This document shows positions 8,137 to 15,122 of a DNA stretch of 15,122 bases, piece by piece. The notes beneath the pieces are model-generated. The model saw only the letters and a list, made by a program, of their open reading frames with translations. It made no database searches and was not told the DNA's origin. Within the stretch, counting starts at the first letter, position 1. Every line of letters starts with the position of its first letter. Made by a program: the position numbers and the translations under genes. This DNA is from JAWVYT01 sp046483065 (GTDB lineage Bacteria; Gemmatimonadota; Gemmatimonadetes; Longimicrobiales; RSA9): positions 1 to 15,122 of the forward strand of contig JAWODW010000083.1 in NCBI GenBank assembly GCA_046483065.1, read 5' to 3'.

Positions 8137-8346
8137 TCAGTCGACCTTGACCACGTTCTCCGCGGCGGGGCCCTTCTGGCCCTGCACGACGTCGAACTCC
8201 ACGCGGTCACCCTCAGCCAGGGTCTTGAACCCCTCCATCTGGATGGCGCTGTGGTGGACGAAGCAATCCTTGCTGCCGTCCTCGGGCTCGATGAAGCCGA
8301 AGCCCTTCTGGTCGTTGAACCACTTCACTGTGCCGGTGGTACGCAT
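8137..8346 (-). CDS. CspA-family cold-shock protein
   Basis: A 69-residue single OB-fold protein that binds single-stranded nucleic acid and acts as an RNA chaperone in the cytoplasm. The opening GTVKWFNDQKGFGFIEPEDG contains RNP1 (KGFGFIE, 14-20). RNP2 reads CFVHHSAI (28-35), with Cys where Val is more usual. The protein ends with the typical GPAAENV segment. The start is firm: GAGGAG lies seven bases upstream of the ATG. It is monocistronic, with the terminator of the upstream SLC12 gene on one side and its own strong hairpin on the other. The roughly 115-base stretch before the start could hold a regulated leader as in many csp genes, but I cannot identify a cold-shock element. Confidence 0.96.
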   Translation of the reverse strand: MRTTGTVKWFNDQKGFGFIEPEDGSKDCFVHHSAIQMEGFKTLAEGDRVEFDVVQGQKGPAAENVVKVD

Positions 8347-8460
8347 TACCGTACTCCTCGTTTTTGTTCTGGTGCTCTCGGGGCCGGTATTTCCGTACCA
8401 CTCGATCGATCACCGTACGCCACGGACATCACGCCCCGTAGCTTGGCGGGCGGGTAACGC

Positions 8461-8487
8461 AAAAAGCCCGGGCGAACTGCCCAGGCT
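8461..8487 (-). terminator. Rho-independent terminator of the SLC12-like transporter gene
   Basis: On the minus strand the sequence agcctgggc-agttc-gcccgggct forms a 9-bp stem with one mismatch and is followed directly by TTTTT (8461-8465). It lies about 90 bp beyond the transporter stop at 8577 and before the cold-shock gene. The stem plus T-run is the standard intrinsic terminator pattern. Confidence 0.85.
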
Positions 8488-8576
8488 CCTCTCGTCACCG
8501 GCCTCCGGATTTCCCGAAGGTTTCGCCGGGGGGTAATGTCGCATACCGGTCCGTCTGCGTCAAGACGGTTCTTGCG

Positions 8577-10805
8577 TTACGCCAGTACGCTCTCCCGACC
8601 CGAGTCGCGAGCGAAGACGCAGGTGCTGCGGGTCTCCTCGACCATCCGGCGTTGGAATGCGAAGTCGATGGTGCTCCCGAGTCCGAAGATGCTGACGTCG
8701 GCCTGGGGCGCCTGGGGGAGGTATTCCTCGAACGGCGCGGCCACCGCCATGATCCGCGTCCGGGGGATCCGTGCCACATCGATGACCGCTTCCAGGAACT
8801 GGCGGGCGGCCTCGATGTTGGTTTCGTCTTCGAGCACCGTGATGAGTCGCATCCGGGCGTTCCAGCTCCGAAGCAGCTTGTAGCCCGCCAGGATCGGGAG
8901 GTCCAGGTTGCCCATGTCCATGGACAGGTCCCAGTCGGGGCTGCGGTCCCGGATCCATACGTTCACCGTCCGCCGCTGACCCAGTCCTGCCCGGGGATGC
9001 GGCGCGTGGAGCAGAAGCCCGATCTCCTCCCGGACCGCCTCGGTCATGATGTGGTTGAACTCCTCCTCCCGGTGGTCGTCGGACGGCAGGTTCAGAAAGA
9101 GGATGTTGGGCTTGAAGAACGCACCGCGAAGCGTCTGCATCCCGGACACGAGCCCGGTGCTGTAGCCCGCGGGGCTGTCCACCACGGTCCACGAGGCGAA
9201 CACGCCCTGATCCTTGAACGCGTTGGAGAGGGCGAAGACGCGGGCCTCCAGGCGGTCGTCCGCCTGGTCGGTGCGTAGCCCCATGAGCTTCACCGAGCCA
9301 CGGGGGTGTGCCAGGTCGTGGAGCACCATGAACGAGCCCCGCACGTCCCGGGGGTCTTCCAGCGGGACCAGCACGTTCGGCTTCCACGCACGCTCCTGGT
9401 TCTGCGGCAGCTCCGCCGTCTTCTTGGCCGCCCACTCGGCCAGGCTGACGAACAGCCCGCTCCGCATGTCGCCGAAGGGCGCCTCCAGCCGGCGGCGCAG
9501 CAGGATCACGTAGAAGACCACCACCGTGGCCAGCGCCAGGAGACCGAAGATCGGGTGCACCACGAACATGGCGAACAGGGCGCCGAAGAGGCCGGCGGCC
9601 GAGACCCACCGTGGGATACGGAACAGGGGTCGGAAGCTGACCAGTCCCATGCTCTGCTCGATGAGCACCACCGCGTTGATCATTGCGTACGTGATCAGGT
9701 AGAACATGGTGATGAGCGGGGCCACCACGTTCAGGTCCCGGAGGAGGAGCGTTCCGAGGACGAGTACGCCCGTGACCATCATGGCGTTCCGGGGCTCGGC
9801 CTTCTCGGTGAGGCGACCCAGCCAGGTGCTCTTCGGCAGCACCCGGTGCTCGCCCATGGCCTGGAGGATCCGTGCCGACCCCACCAGGGAGGCCAGCGCC
9901 GAGGAGAAGGTGGCGCCGAGGAGCCCTGCCAGCACCGCGGGACCCCAGGCCGCCTTGTCGATCATGACCGTGTAGTTCGAGGTCAGCTCATCGGGGGTGG
10001 CCGACCGGGCGAGCCAGTAGGCCAACGCCATGTAGATCACCAGGCTCACGGCGATGGCCGACATCGTGCCCAGGGGGATGCTCTTGCGGGGGGACTTCAG
10101 GTCCCCCGAGAGGTTCGCACCGGCCATGATGCCCGTGGAGGCGGGGAAGAAGATAGCGAACACCACCCAGAAACTGGTCCCGCCGAACCCGCCGTCCGGC
10201 GCACCGGGGAACTCGCCCCAGAGCTGCACTTCGCTCAGAGGAATGACCATCGAGCCCTGGAAGGCGGCCACCCCCACCGAGATCAGCGATCCCACGATGA
10301 CGGCCATGATCAGGTACTGGACCCGGATGGCCAGGTCCAGGCTGGTGTACGCGATCCCGTACAGGCCCAGGAAGACCACGGCATCCACGAGCAGTTGTGG
10401 ATGCTCCGGGAAGATCCACAGCCAGCCCTCGCGGAACCCGAAGACGTACATGGTCACGGCCAGCGCCTGCGACACGTACTGAGGGATCCCCAGGCTGCCG
10501 CCGATCTCCAGCCCCAGCGACTGCGACACAATGGCGTACGGCCCCCCGGCCCCGATCCGGATGTTTGTGGTGATCGAGCTCATGGAGAGACCCGTGATCC
10601 CCGTGATCGCGAACGCCAGCAGGATCACCAGCGTCCCGCCGAGCAGGCCGGCGTTCCCGATAACCCAGCCCTCCCGGAGGAACATGATGACGCCCAGGAT
10701 CGTGAGCAGCGTCGGTGTGAACACCCCGCCGAACGTACCCAGGCCTCGTCCGGGGCGGGCCAGGCCCAGGATCTCGCGGGGGGATCGCGTCTTTCTGGAT
10801 GCCAT
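8577..10805 (-). CDS. SLC12-like cation-chloride cotransporter homologue (APC superfamily)
   Basis: A 742-residue protein: about 12 membrane spans (residues 25-435) and a soluble C-terminal domain of roughly 300 residues. The TM1 region FTPTLLTILGVIMFLREGWV matches the SLC12 hallmark (in animals NILGVILFLR.W). Other matches are GLSMSSITTNIRIGAGGPY with SQSLGLEIGGSLG (73-106), FFPASTGIMAGANLSGDLKSP (219-239, the most diagnostic stretch), FSSALASLVGSARILQA (300-316) and FRPLF...WVSAAG (391-405). The C-terminal domain corresponds to the UspA-like regulatory domain of these transporters. Animal members move Na+, K+ and Cl- together; the ion set of bacterial homologues is mostly untested, so K+ or amino-acid transport remains possible. 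The ATG at 10805 has GGAG seven bases upstream; a TTG at 10808 would add one residue. It lies 64 bp downstream of the saccharopine-dehydrogenase-family gene, probably in one transcript, ending at the terminator near 8461. Confidence 0.9.
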   Translation of the reverse strand: MASRKTRSPREILGLARPGRGLGTFGGVFTPTLLTILGVIMFLREGWVIGNAGLLGGTLVILLAFAITGITGLSMSSITTNIRIGAGGPYAIVSQSLGLEIGGSLGIPQYVSQALAVTMYVFGFREGWLWIFPEHPQLLVDAVVFLGLYGIAYTSLDLAIRVQYLIMAVIVGSLISVGVAAFQGSMVIPLSEVQLWGEFPGAPDGGFGGTSFWVVFAIFFPASTGIMAGANLSGDLKSPRKSIPLGTMSAIAVSLVIYMALAYWLARSATPDELTSNYTVMIDKAAWGPAVLAGLLGATFSSALASLVGSARILQAMGEHRVLPKSTWLGRLTEKAEPRNAMMVTGVLVLGTLLLRDLNVVAPLITMFYLITYAMINAVVLIEQSMGLVSFRPLFRIPRWVSAAGLFGALFAMFVVHPIFGLLALATVVVFYVILLRRRLEAPFGDMRSGLFVSLAEWAAKKTAELPQNQERAWKPNVLVPLEDPRDVRGSFMVLHDLAHPRGSVKLMGLRTDQADDRLEARVFALSNAFKDQGVFASWTVVDSPAGYSTGLVSGMQTLRGAFFKPNILFLNLPSDDHREEEFNHIMTEAVREEIGLLLHAPHPRAGLGQRRTVNVWIRDRSPDWDLSMDMGNLDLPILAGYKLLRSWNARMRLITVLEDETNIEAARQFLEAVIDVARIPRTRIMAVAAPFEEYLPQAPQADVSIFGLGSTIDFAFQRRMVEETRSTCVFARDSGRESVLA

Positions 10806-10869
10806 CAACGTCTCCGGGCTGAGGACGCCGAAAAGTTAGCCGTCGAGCCGCAGAAACGCATGGCCATGG

Positions 10870-12018
10870 CTAGATCCGCTCGCTCTCGTGCTCCACCGTG
10901 ACGCCCCGTTCCCGGAGGTACGAGACGACGTGCTCCAGCGCACCGTCCACGGTGCCCACCAGCTCCGGCGGCGAGATGCCGGGCTCCCGGTACCGGTGGT
11001 CGAGGACGAAGCGGGCCAGCGCCGTGGCGGTGTAGCCGGTGGTCCGCGCCATGGACGAAACGTCCGTCTCCGGGTCGTATCGGTCCAGCAGCCGGTAAGT
11101 GTGGCGTACCGCGCCGTCGTCATCCTCGCCCTCCACCACCACGCGCATCACTGTCAGGTCGGCCTCCCCAGGCTCGTACCGCCACGCGTCCACCAGGAGT
11201 CGGGCCGACAGTTCCAGTGGCGTCACGGCCCCGCCAGCCAGCTCCAGCGGAGATTTGTCGAAGAACCCGCTGTCACGGAATAGCCGGACCCGGTCGGCGT
11301 GGCCCGGCCAGCGCATGGTCTTCTCCACCAGCTCCGGCACACGGCTCGTGCGCAGCAGCGTCCGCAGGCCATCGGTGTTGAACGCTTCCAGGCGCCCGAT
11401 CTCCGGCAGCTCCACCGACTCCACCTCGCTCAGCGCCGGCAGCGTGACGTTCTCACCGCCCCGCCGCAGGCGAGCCGGGCGAGTGTACTCGGCCAGCACG
11501 TCGATGGGGCTGAACGGCGCCTTGTATTCCCACGGTGGGCTCGGGTCCGCAGGGATCCCGCCCACCAGGCACTCGAACCGATGGACCGCCCGCAGCCGAC
11601 TCTCCCAGTGGCCCAGGATCAGGTTGCTCAGTCCCGGCGCGACCCCGGCATCCACCACCGCTACCCGGCCTCGCCGTCGGGCGTGGTCGTGGAGCTCGAA
11701 CGCGTCCTCCTCGAAGAACGAGATGTCCACGATGTCGATGCCGGCGGCCAGCGCCTGCCGCACGGTCTCGAACCCCATTGGGCCCGGTACCGCCCCGATG
11801 GCCAGATCGTAGCCGTCCAGGACCCGGTCCAGGCTGCCACGGTCCGAAAGGTCCACCGGCAGCGTCCGCACCGCGCCGTCCGGCAGCGTCCCCTTCAACC
11901 GACGCAGCGCGTCCGGGGCTGCGTCCGCCGCCGCCACCTGCAGCGATCCGTCCGCTGCAAGGTCCCGTACCATCGCCGTTCCCACTCGCCCCGCGCCCAG
12001 CACGATCACTGATGCCAT
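10870..12018 (-). CDS. Saccharopine dehydrogenase-family NAD(P)-dependent oxidoreductase
   Basis: A 382-residue protein with the N-terminal Rossmann motif VIVLGAGRVGTAMVRDL (GAGRVG at 8-13), an acidic end to the second strand (VAAADAAPDALRRL, suggesting NAD rather than NADP), and GAVPGPMGFETVRQALAAGIDIVDISFFEED, the usual saccharopine-dehydrogenase pattern. VVDAGVAPGLSNLI follows and marks the switch to the substrate domain, which includes a LEAFNTDGLRTLL segment typical of lysine 6-dehydrogenase and saccharopine reductase relatives. Plausible substrates are lysine-derived amino acids, but carboxynorspermidine-type enzymes also look like this. It is clearly a different branch from the oxidoreductase encoded at 6171-7271. 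The ATG at 12018 is preceded by GAGGTGG; an open extension upstream to 12159 lacks family similarity. It is divergent from the hydrogenase operon and upstream of the SLC12-like transporter. Confidence 0.88.
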   Translation of the reverse strand: MASVIVLGAGRVGTAMVRDLAADGSLQVAAADAAPDALRRLKGTLPDGAVRTLPVDLSDRGSLDRVLDGYDLAIGAVPGPMGFETVRQALAAGIDIVDISFFEEDAFELHDHARRRGRVAVVDAGVAPGLSNLILGHWESRLRAVHRFECLVGGIPADPSPPWEYKAPFSPIDVLAEYTRPARLRRGGENVTLPALSEVESVELPEIGRLEAFNTDGLRTLLRTSRVPELVEKTMRWPGHADRVRLFRDSGFFDKSPLELAGGAVTPLELSARLLVDAWRYEPGEADLTVMRVVVEGEDDDGAVRHTYRLLDRYDPETDVSSMARTTGYTATALARFVLDHRYREPGISPPELVGTVDGALEHVVSYLRERGVTVEHESERI

Positions 12019-12345
12019 GTCCACCTCGCCCGTCGTTCCGTTTGCCGGCAAGATACGGCGCGGGCTCGACCGGGAGAAGACGCGTGTCGGACCGCCGCTT
12101 CCCCCGTCCACACTCCACGGATCTCGCGGCCCGCGGCCCCGTGCTCCCGGTGGCGTCACGCGGGAGCGGTCACGCGCGACGGTGCGATGGCGACGGCGCG
12201 GCCCGGTTCGAGCCCCGCGCTTATCAGGGAATTTCCCACAGATCTTCCGGGATTCTTCCTACAGCGACGGCTGGACTAGGGCCCTATTTTGGGTCCATAT
12301 ACCCCCAGAGGATCCCTCCACCAAATCCGCCAAACGGGAGGAAGC
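12019..12345. promoter_or_regulatory. Divergent promoter region between oxidoreductase and hydrogenase operon
   Basis: This 327-bp gap has no convincing gene. The left 200 bp is GC-rich without visible structure apart from TATCTT on the minus strand (about 12051-12056), a possible but unsupported -10 for the oxidoreductase. The right 120 bp is less GC-rich and holds a near-palindrome gggaatttccc (12227-12237), a repeated 9-mer TTCCyACAG (12233-12241 and 12256-12264), and an AT patch (TATTTT and CATATA at 12285-12300) where a hydrogenase promoter could lie. The strong site GGGAGGA at 12336-12342 precedes the first hydrogenase gene. I see no sigma-54 consensus. Confidence 0.55.
12233..12264 (+). 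repeat. Direct repeat TTCCyACAG upstream of hydrogenase operon
   Basis: TTCCCACAG at 12233-12241 and TTCCTACAG at 12256-12264 differ at one base and start 23 bp apart, close to two helical turns. TCTTCC also recurs at 12243-12248 and 12254-12259, 11 bp apart. Repeats on one face of the helix about 80-110 bp before the start codon are typical of activator or repressor sites. Such short repeats can occur by chance. Confidence 0.4.
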
Positions 12346-13509
12346 ATGATCGTTCCGAGTCATGCCGATGCGCTCGCGTGTAACAGTGGGCCGGACCGCC
12401 GTGAGTTCGTCAAGAGCATGTGTGTCATGGCCGCCGCCGCGGTCGGGCTGCCGGCCACGGCGGCCGAAGCCTTCGCTCAGGCCGTCACCAAGAAGAAGCC
12501 GTCGGTGATCTGGCTGTCGGGTCAGGAGTGCACGGGCTGCACCGAATCGATGCTCCGCACGAGTCATCCGGATCTGGGCACCCTGATCCTGGACCTCATC
12601 TCTCTCGACTACCACGAGGCGCTGTTCGCCGCGGCGGGCCACCAGGTCGAGGCGGCCAAGCGGCAGGCCATGGAGGAGCACGCCGGTGAGTACGTCCTGG
12701 TCATCGAGGGCGCCATCCCCACGGCCGACGGGGGGATCTACTGCAAGATCGGGGGCCAGACCATGGTGGACGCCGTCCACGAGGCGGCGGAGCACGCGGG
12801 CGCCATTATCGCCATCGGCTCGTGCGCGTCGTGGGGCGGGATCCCGTCGGCGGAGCCCAACCCCACCGGCGCCCGCGGGGCGCCCGGCGTCCTCCAGGAC
12901 TACACGGTGGTGACGATCCCGGGGTGCCCGGCCAACCCGTACAACTTCCTGGGCACGGTCCTCCAGTTCGCCACGTACGGCACGCTGCCGGCGCTGGACG
13001 AGCAGGGTCGGCCCGTCTTCGCCTACGGCCGGACGATTCACGAAGACTGCCCGCGCCGGGCTCACTTCGACGCGGGTCGGTTCGTGGAGCAGTTCGGCGA
13101 CGAGGGCCATCAGAAGGGCTGGTGCCTCTACGAGATGGGCTGCAAAGGCCCGGAGACGTACAACAACTGCTCGACCCAGGGGTTCGGCGAGGTCGGCGGG
13201 TCGTGGCCGGTGAGTACCGGGCACCCGTGCTTCGGCTGCTCCGAGTACGGAGTGGGCTTCAACAAGCCGCTGCACGACACGGCGGAGGTGCTGCGGCTGA
13301 CGCCGTCCGCTGCGTTCCCGGACATCGACCAGGACCGGACGGGCGGGATCAGCCCGTGGGCCACGGGCGTGGCCGGGGCTGTCGGCGGTGCCGCGCTCGG
13401 CGGTGCGGCCATGGCGTCGCGCCAGCTCGGGCAGTACGACCCGGCGATGGAAGAGGTGAGCCCGGCCGAGGAAGAGTCGGGCTCGTCGGGCGGGGGAGAG
13501 GAGGCGTGA
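12346..13509 (+). CDS. [NiFe] hydrogenase small subunit, Tat-exported, membrane-anchored (HybO-like)
   Basis: A 387-residue electron-transfer subunit of a group 1 membrane-bound uptake hydrogenase. It starts with a Tat signal (DRREFVK with Arg18-Arg19, then a hydrophobic stretch to about residue 45, AEAFAQ). Cluster ligands are complete: proximal [4Fe-4S] by Cys62, Cys65, Cys160 and Cys194; distal [4Fe-4S] by His232, Cys235, Cys260 and Cys266; medial [3Fe-4S] by Cys275, Cys295 and Cys298. The positions that carry extra cysteines in O2-tolerant enzymes are Gly64 and Gly165, so this is the standard type. A C-terminal hydrophobic helix (about 339-357) anchors it in the membrane, followed by an acidic Glu/Ser/Gly tail. 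The ATG at 12346 follows GGGAGGAAGC; an upstream in-frame ATG at 12289 has no good site and would displace the signal. The next gene begins one base after the stop. Confidence 0.97.
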   Translation: MIVPSHADALACNSGPDRREFVKSMCVMAAAAVGLPATAAEAFAQAVTKKKPSVIWLSGQECTGCTESMLRTSHPDLGTLILDLISLDYHEALFAAAGHQVEAAKRQAMEEHAGEYVLVIEGAIPTADGGIYCKIGGQTMVDAVHEAAEHAGAIIAIGSCASWGGIPSAEPNPTGARGAPGVLQDYTVVTIPGCPANPYNFLGTVLQFATYGTLPALDEQGRPVFAYGRTIHEDCPRRAHFDAGRFVEQFGDEGHQKGWCLYEMGCKGPETYNNCSTQGFGEVGGSWPVSTGHPCFGCSEYGVGFNKPLHDTAEVLRLTPSAAFPDIDQDRTGGISPWATGVAGAVGGAALGGAAMASRQLGQYDPAMEEVSPAEEESGSSGGGEEA

Positions 13510-13510
13510 G

Positions 13511-14410
13511 ATGGGGGTCGATCGCAGAACGGCGCTGAAGACCTTCGCCGCGGCCGGGGCCGCGGTGGTGGGTGCGCCACGTCGGGCGGAAGCCCGTGAG
13601 CCCCGGAAGCCGCCGGAGGACGCCGTCGGCCTCCTCTACGATGCCACCCGCTGCATCGGCTGCAAGTCGTGCGTCGTGGCCTGCTACGAGGCCAACTTCG
13701 ACGAGCCGATGCCCGGTGAGCTCTACTACGACCCGGTGGACCTGAGCGCCACGTGCCGGAACATCATCAAGGAGCACGTGGAGGGCTCCGACCAGTCGTA
13801 CATGAAGATGCAGTGCATGCACTGCGTGGATCCCGGCTGTGTGAGCGCGTGCATGCTCGGCGCGCTGGAGAAGCGGGAGTACGGGATCGTTACGTGGGAG
13901 GCGGACAAGTGCGTCGGCTGCCGGTACTGCCAGGTGGCGTGCGCGTTCAACGTGCCGATGTTCGAGTGGGAGGACGCCACCCCCGAGATCATCAAGTGCT
14001 ACCTGTGCGACCATCGCCTGGCGGACGGGCTGGAGCCGGCGTGCACGGACGTGTGTCCGACGGATGCGGTGATCTTCGGCCGGCGCGATGACCTGCTGGC
14101 GGACGCCCACCAGCGGATCGAAGAGAACCCGGACCGGTACGAGCCGAAGGTGTACGGCGAGACGGACGGGGGTGGGACGCAGAACCTGTATCTGTCGGCG
14201 GCCGGGATTCCGTTCACCGCGCTCGGGCTGCCGGATCTCGGCGACCGGAGCACGGCCCATACGTCGGAGACGGTGCAGCATACCATTTACAAGGGCTTCG
14301 CGGCGCCGGTGATCCTGTACGGGGTCCTGGGCGCGGTGGTCTGGAAGACACACCGCCAGCACGAGATGGCGGAAGCGGAGGTCGAGCCGGAGCGGGAGGT
14401 GGAGGCATGA
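13511..14410 (+). CDS. hybA: HybA-like periplasmic ferredoxin subunit with four [4Fe-4S] clusters
   Basis: A 299-residue iron-sulfur protein that passes electrons between the hydrogenase small subunit and the membrane quinone-reactive subunit. It has its own Tat signal (VDRRTALKTF, Arg5-Arg6, then Ala-rich to about residue 28). Sixteen cysteines form four clusters: 48/51/54/58 (CIGCKSCVVAC), 102/105/110/114 (CMHCVDPGCVSAC), 134/137/140/144 (CVGCRYCQVAC) and 163/166/178/182 (CYLCDHRLADGLEPACTDVC), the DmsB/NrfC/HybA pattern. A C-terminal membrane helix (about 262-277) and a charged tail follow, as in HybA. The ATG is one base after the small-subunit stop, and its end overlaps the next gene by 4 bp (ATGA), so the three are translated as one unit. 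Identity with the Hyb system rests on gene order and the C-terminal anchor. Confidence 0.93.
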   Translation: MGVDRRTALKTFAAAGAAVVGAPRRAEAREPRKPPEDAVGLLYDATRCIGCKSCVVACYEANFDEPMPGELYYDPVDLSATCRNIIKEHVEGSDQSYMKMQCMHCVDPGCVSACMLGALEKREYGIVTWEADKCVGCRYCQVACAFNVPMFEWEDATPEIIKCYLCDHRLADGLEPACTDVCPTDAVIFGRRDDLLADAHQRIEENPDRYEPKVYGETDGGGTQNLYLSAAGIPFTALGLPDLGDRSTAHTSETVQHTIYKGFAAPVILYGVLGAVVWKTHRQHEMAEAEVEPEREVEA

Positions 14411-15122
14411 GCAATACGCACAGGGCTCCCCGCCCCATCGGTGGGACGATCTGGACCACGCCGTTCAAGGTGATGGCGGTGCTGTTCGCCATCGCCCTCG
14501 CGCTGTTGGTCTACCGCTTCTTCGTCGGGCTCGGGCCGGTGACCGATCTGTCCGACGGCTACCCCTGGGGGCTCTGGATCGCCTTCGAGGTAGTGGTGGG
14601 CACGGCGCTGGCCACGGGCGGATACGCCGTGGCCATCCTGGTCTACATCATGAACAATGGGAAGTACCACCCGTTGGTCCGCCCGGCGCTGCTGACCAGT
14701 GCGCTCGGCTACAGCATGGGGGTGATCGGTGTCATGATCGACCTCGGGCGCTGGTGGAATGTGCCCTCGGTCCCTATCAAGTTCTGGGAGTGGAACCTCA
14801 ACTCGGTCCTGCTCGAGGTGGCGCTGTGTATCGCGCTCTACGTGCTCGTGCTCTGGATCGAGGTCTCGCCGTTCCTCCTGCAGAAGTACCAGGACGGGGA
14901 GGGCGGGCTGGCTCGCTTCTCGAACTGGGCGATCCCGAAGCTGAAGAGGGCCATGCCGTGGATCATCGCCCTCGGGCTTCTCCTGCCGACCATGCACCAG
15001 TCGTCCCTCGGCTCCCTGATGCTTCTGGCGGGCACGAAGCTGCACCCGCTGTGGTACACGCCGATGCTGCCGCTCCTCTTCCTCCTCTCGTGTATCGCCA
15101 TGGGCTACGCCGTGGTGGTCCT
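14407..15122 (+). CDS. hybB: HybB/NrfD-like membrane subunit of hydrogenase (3' truncated)
   Basis: The first 238 residues of a polytopic quinone-reactive subunit, cut by the right edge; HybB is about 390 residues, so some 150 are missing. Visible membrane segments lie at about 20-40, 55-80, 92-112, 133-155, 184-204 and 215-238. Conserved HybB stretches include GYPWGLWIAFE (51-61), KYHPLVRPALL (86-96), the IDLGRWWN segment, and LLPTMHQSSLGSLM (192-205), the last nearly identical to what I recall of E. coli HybB. In the Hyb complex it takes electrons from HybA and reduces quinone, coupled to proton movement. The start overlaps the hybA stop by 4 bp. The order small subunit, HybA, HybB predicts the catalytic large subunit (HybC-like) and maturation genes next, beyond the window. 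Confidence 0.95.
   Translation, partial: MSNTHRAPRPIGGTIWTTPFKVMAVLFAIALALLVYRFFVGLGPVTDLSDGYPWGLWIAFEVVVGTALATGGYAVAILVYIMNNGKYHPLVRPALLTSALGYSMGVIGVMIDLGRWWNVPSVPIKFWEWNLNSVLLEVALCIALYVLVLWIEVSPFLLQKYQDGEGGLARFSNWAIPKLKRAMPWIIALGLLLPTMHQSSLGSLMLLAGTKLHPLWYTPMLPLLFLLSCIAMGYAVVV

Noticed and set aside
6171..8210. Possible fusion: the SCCPDH-like frame stays open upstream to 8210
   Set aside because: The upstream part overlaps the CPBP and cold-shock genes in another frame and crosses the strong terminator at 8081-8110. GGGGAGG before the ATG at 7271 marks the real start.
9306..10901. Plus-strand open frame of over 500 codons opposite the transporter gene
   Set aside because: The translation is His/Gln/Arg-rich with no membrane or domain pattern, and it mirrors the codons of the SLC12-like gene. 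It is a composition artefact.
12346..13509. O2-tolerant six-cysteine hydrogenase small subunit
   Set aside because: The two extra-cysteine positions are glycines (64 and 165). Cys12 and Cys26 lie in the signal region and are not cluster ligands.

Overview
The window is about 15 kb of GC-rich (roughly two-thirds G+C by eye) bacterial chromosome, densely coded, with no rRNA, tRNA, insertion sequence, CRISPR array or prophage gene that I can see. Gene content (KatG, a Hyb-type membrane [NiFe] hydrogenase, a type III polyketide synthase, a prokaryotic SLC12-like transporter, a DksA-like zinc-finger protein) and strong Shine-Dalgarno sites fit a free-living Gram-negative-type bacterium. Gemmatimonadota or a similar high-GC phylum is a guess, not a demonstration. 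Several proteins are acidic (FKBP, KatG, tails of the hydrogenase subunits), a weak hint of salt tolerance.

Layout, left to right. (1) 1-1461, plus strand: the 3' end of a SAM methyltransferase followed by a type III polyketide synthase, a small secondary-metabolite pair cut by the window edge. (2) 1608-5076, minus strand: a membrane-anchored TlpA-like thioredoxin, an Rrf2-family regulator with three cysteines, and the catalase-peroxidase katG. An AT-rich palindrome lies between the regulator and katG and is a likely operator. A hairpin at 1521-1554 separates the convergent katG and polyketide synthase genes. (3) 5182-5523, plus strand: a DksA/TraR-type C4 zinc-finger protein, divergent from tlpA across about 105 bp that holds two perfect tandem hairpins. 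(4) 5604-8346, minus strand: in transcription order, a cold-shock protein with its own strong terminator, then a CPBP intramembrane protease overlapping by 4 bp a saccharopine-dehydrogenase-like (SCCPDH-type) oxidoreductase, then a SlyD-like FKBP prolyl isomerase with a GTG start. (5) 8577-12018, minus strand: a second, different saccharopine-dehydrogenase-family enzyme and, 64 bp downstream, a cation-chloride-cotransporter (SLC12) homologue ending in a clear terminator. (6) 12346-15122, plus strand: a tightly packed operon of hydrogenase small subunit, HybA-like 16-Cys ferredoxin and HybB/NrfD-like quinone-reactive membrane subunit, cut by the right edge. The order matches E. coli hybOAB, so the large subunit (HybC-like) is expected just outside.

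Functionally the window mixes redox and stress functions (KatG, TlpA, Rrf2, FKBP, Csp, DksA-like) with an energy-conserving H2-uptake system. The hydrogenase small subunit has the standard four-cysteine proximal cluster, not the six-cysteine O2-tolerant type, so it probably works under low oxygen. I found no clearly unprecedented system. The most rewarding leads are the Rrf2/palindrome/katG arrangement, the repeated motif upstream of the hydrogenase operon, the paired hairpins at 5107-5153, and the methyltransferase/type III PKS pair.
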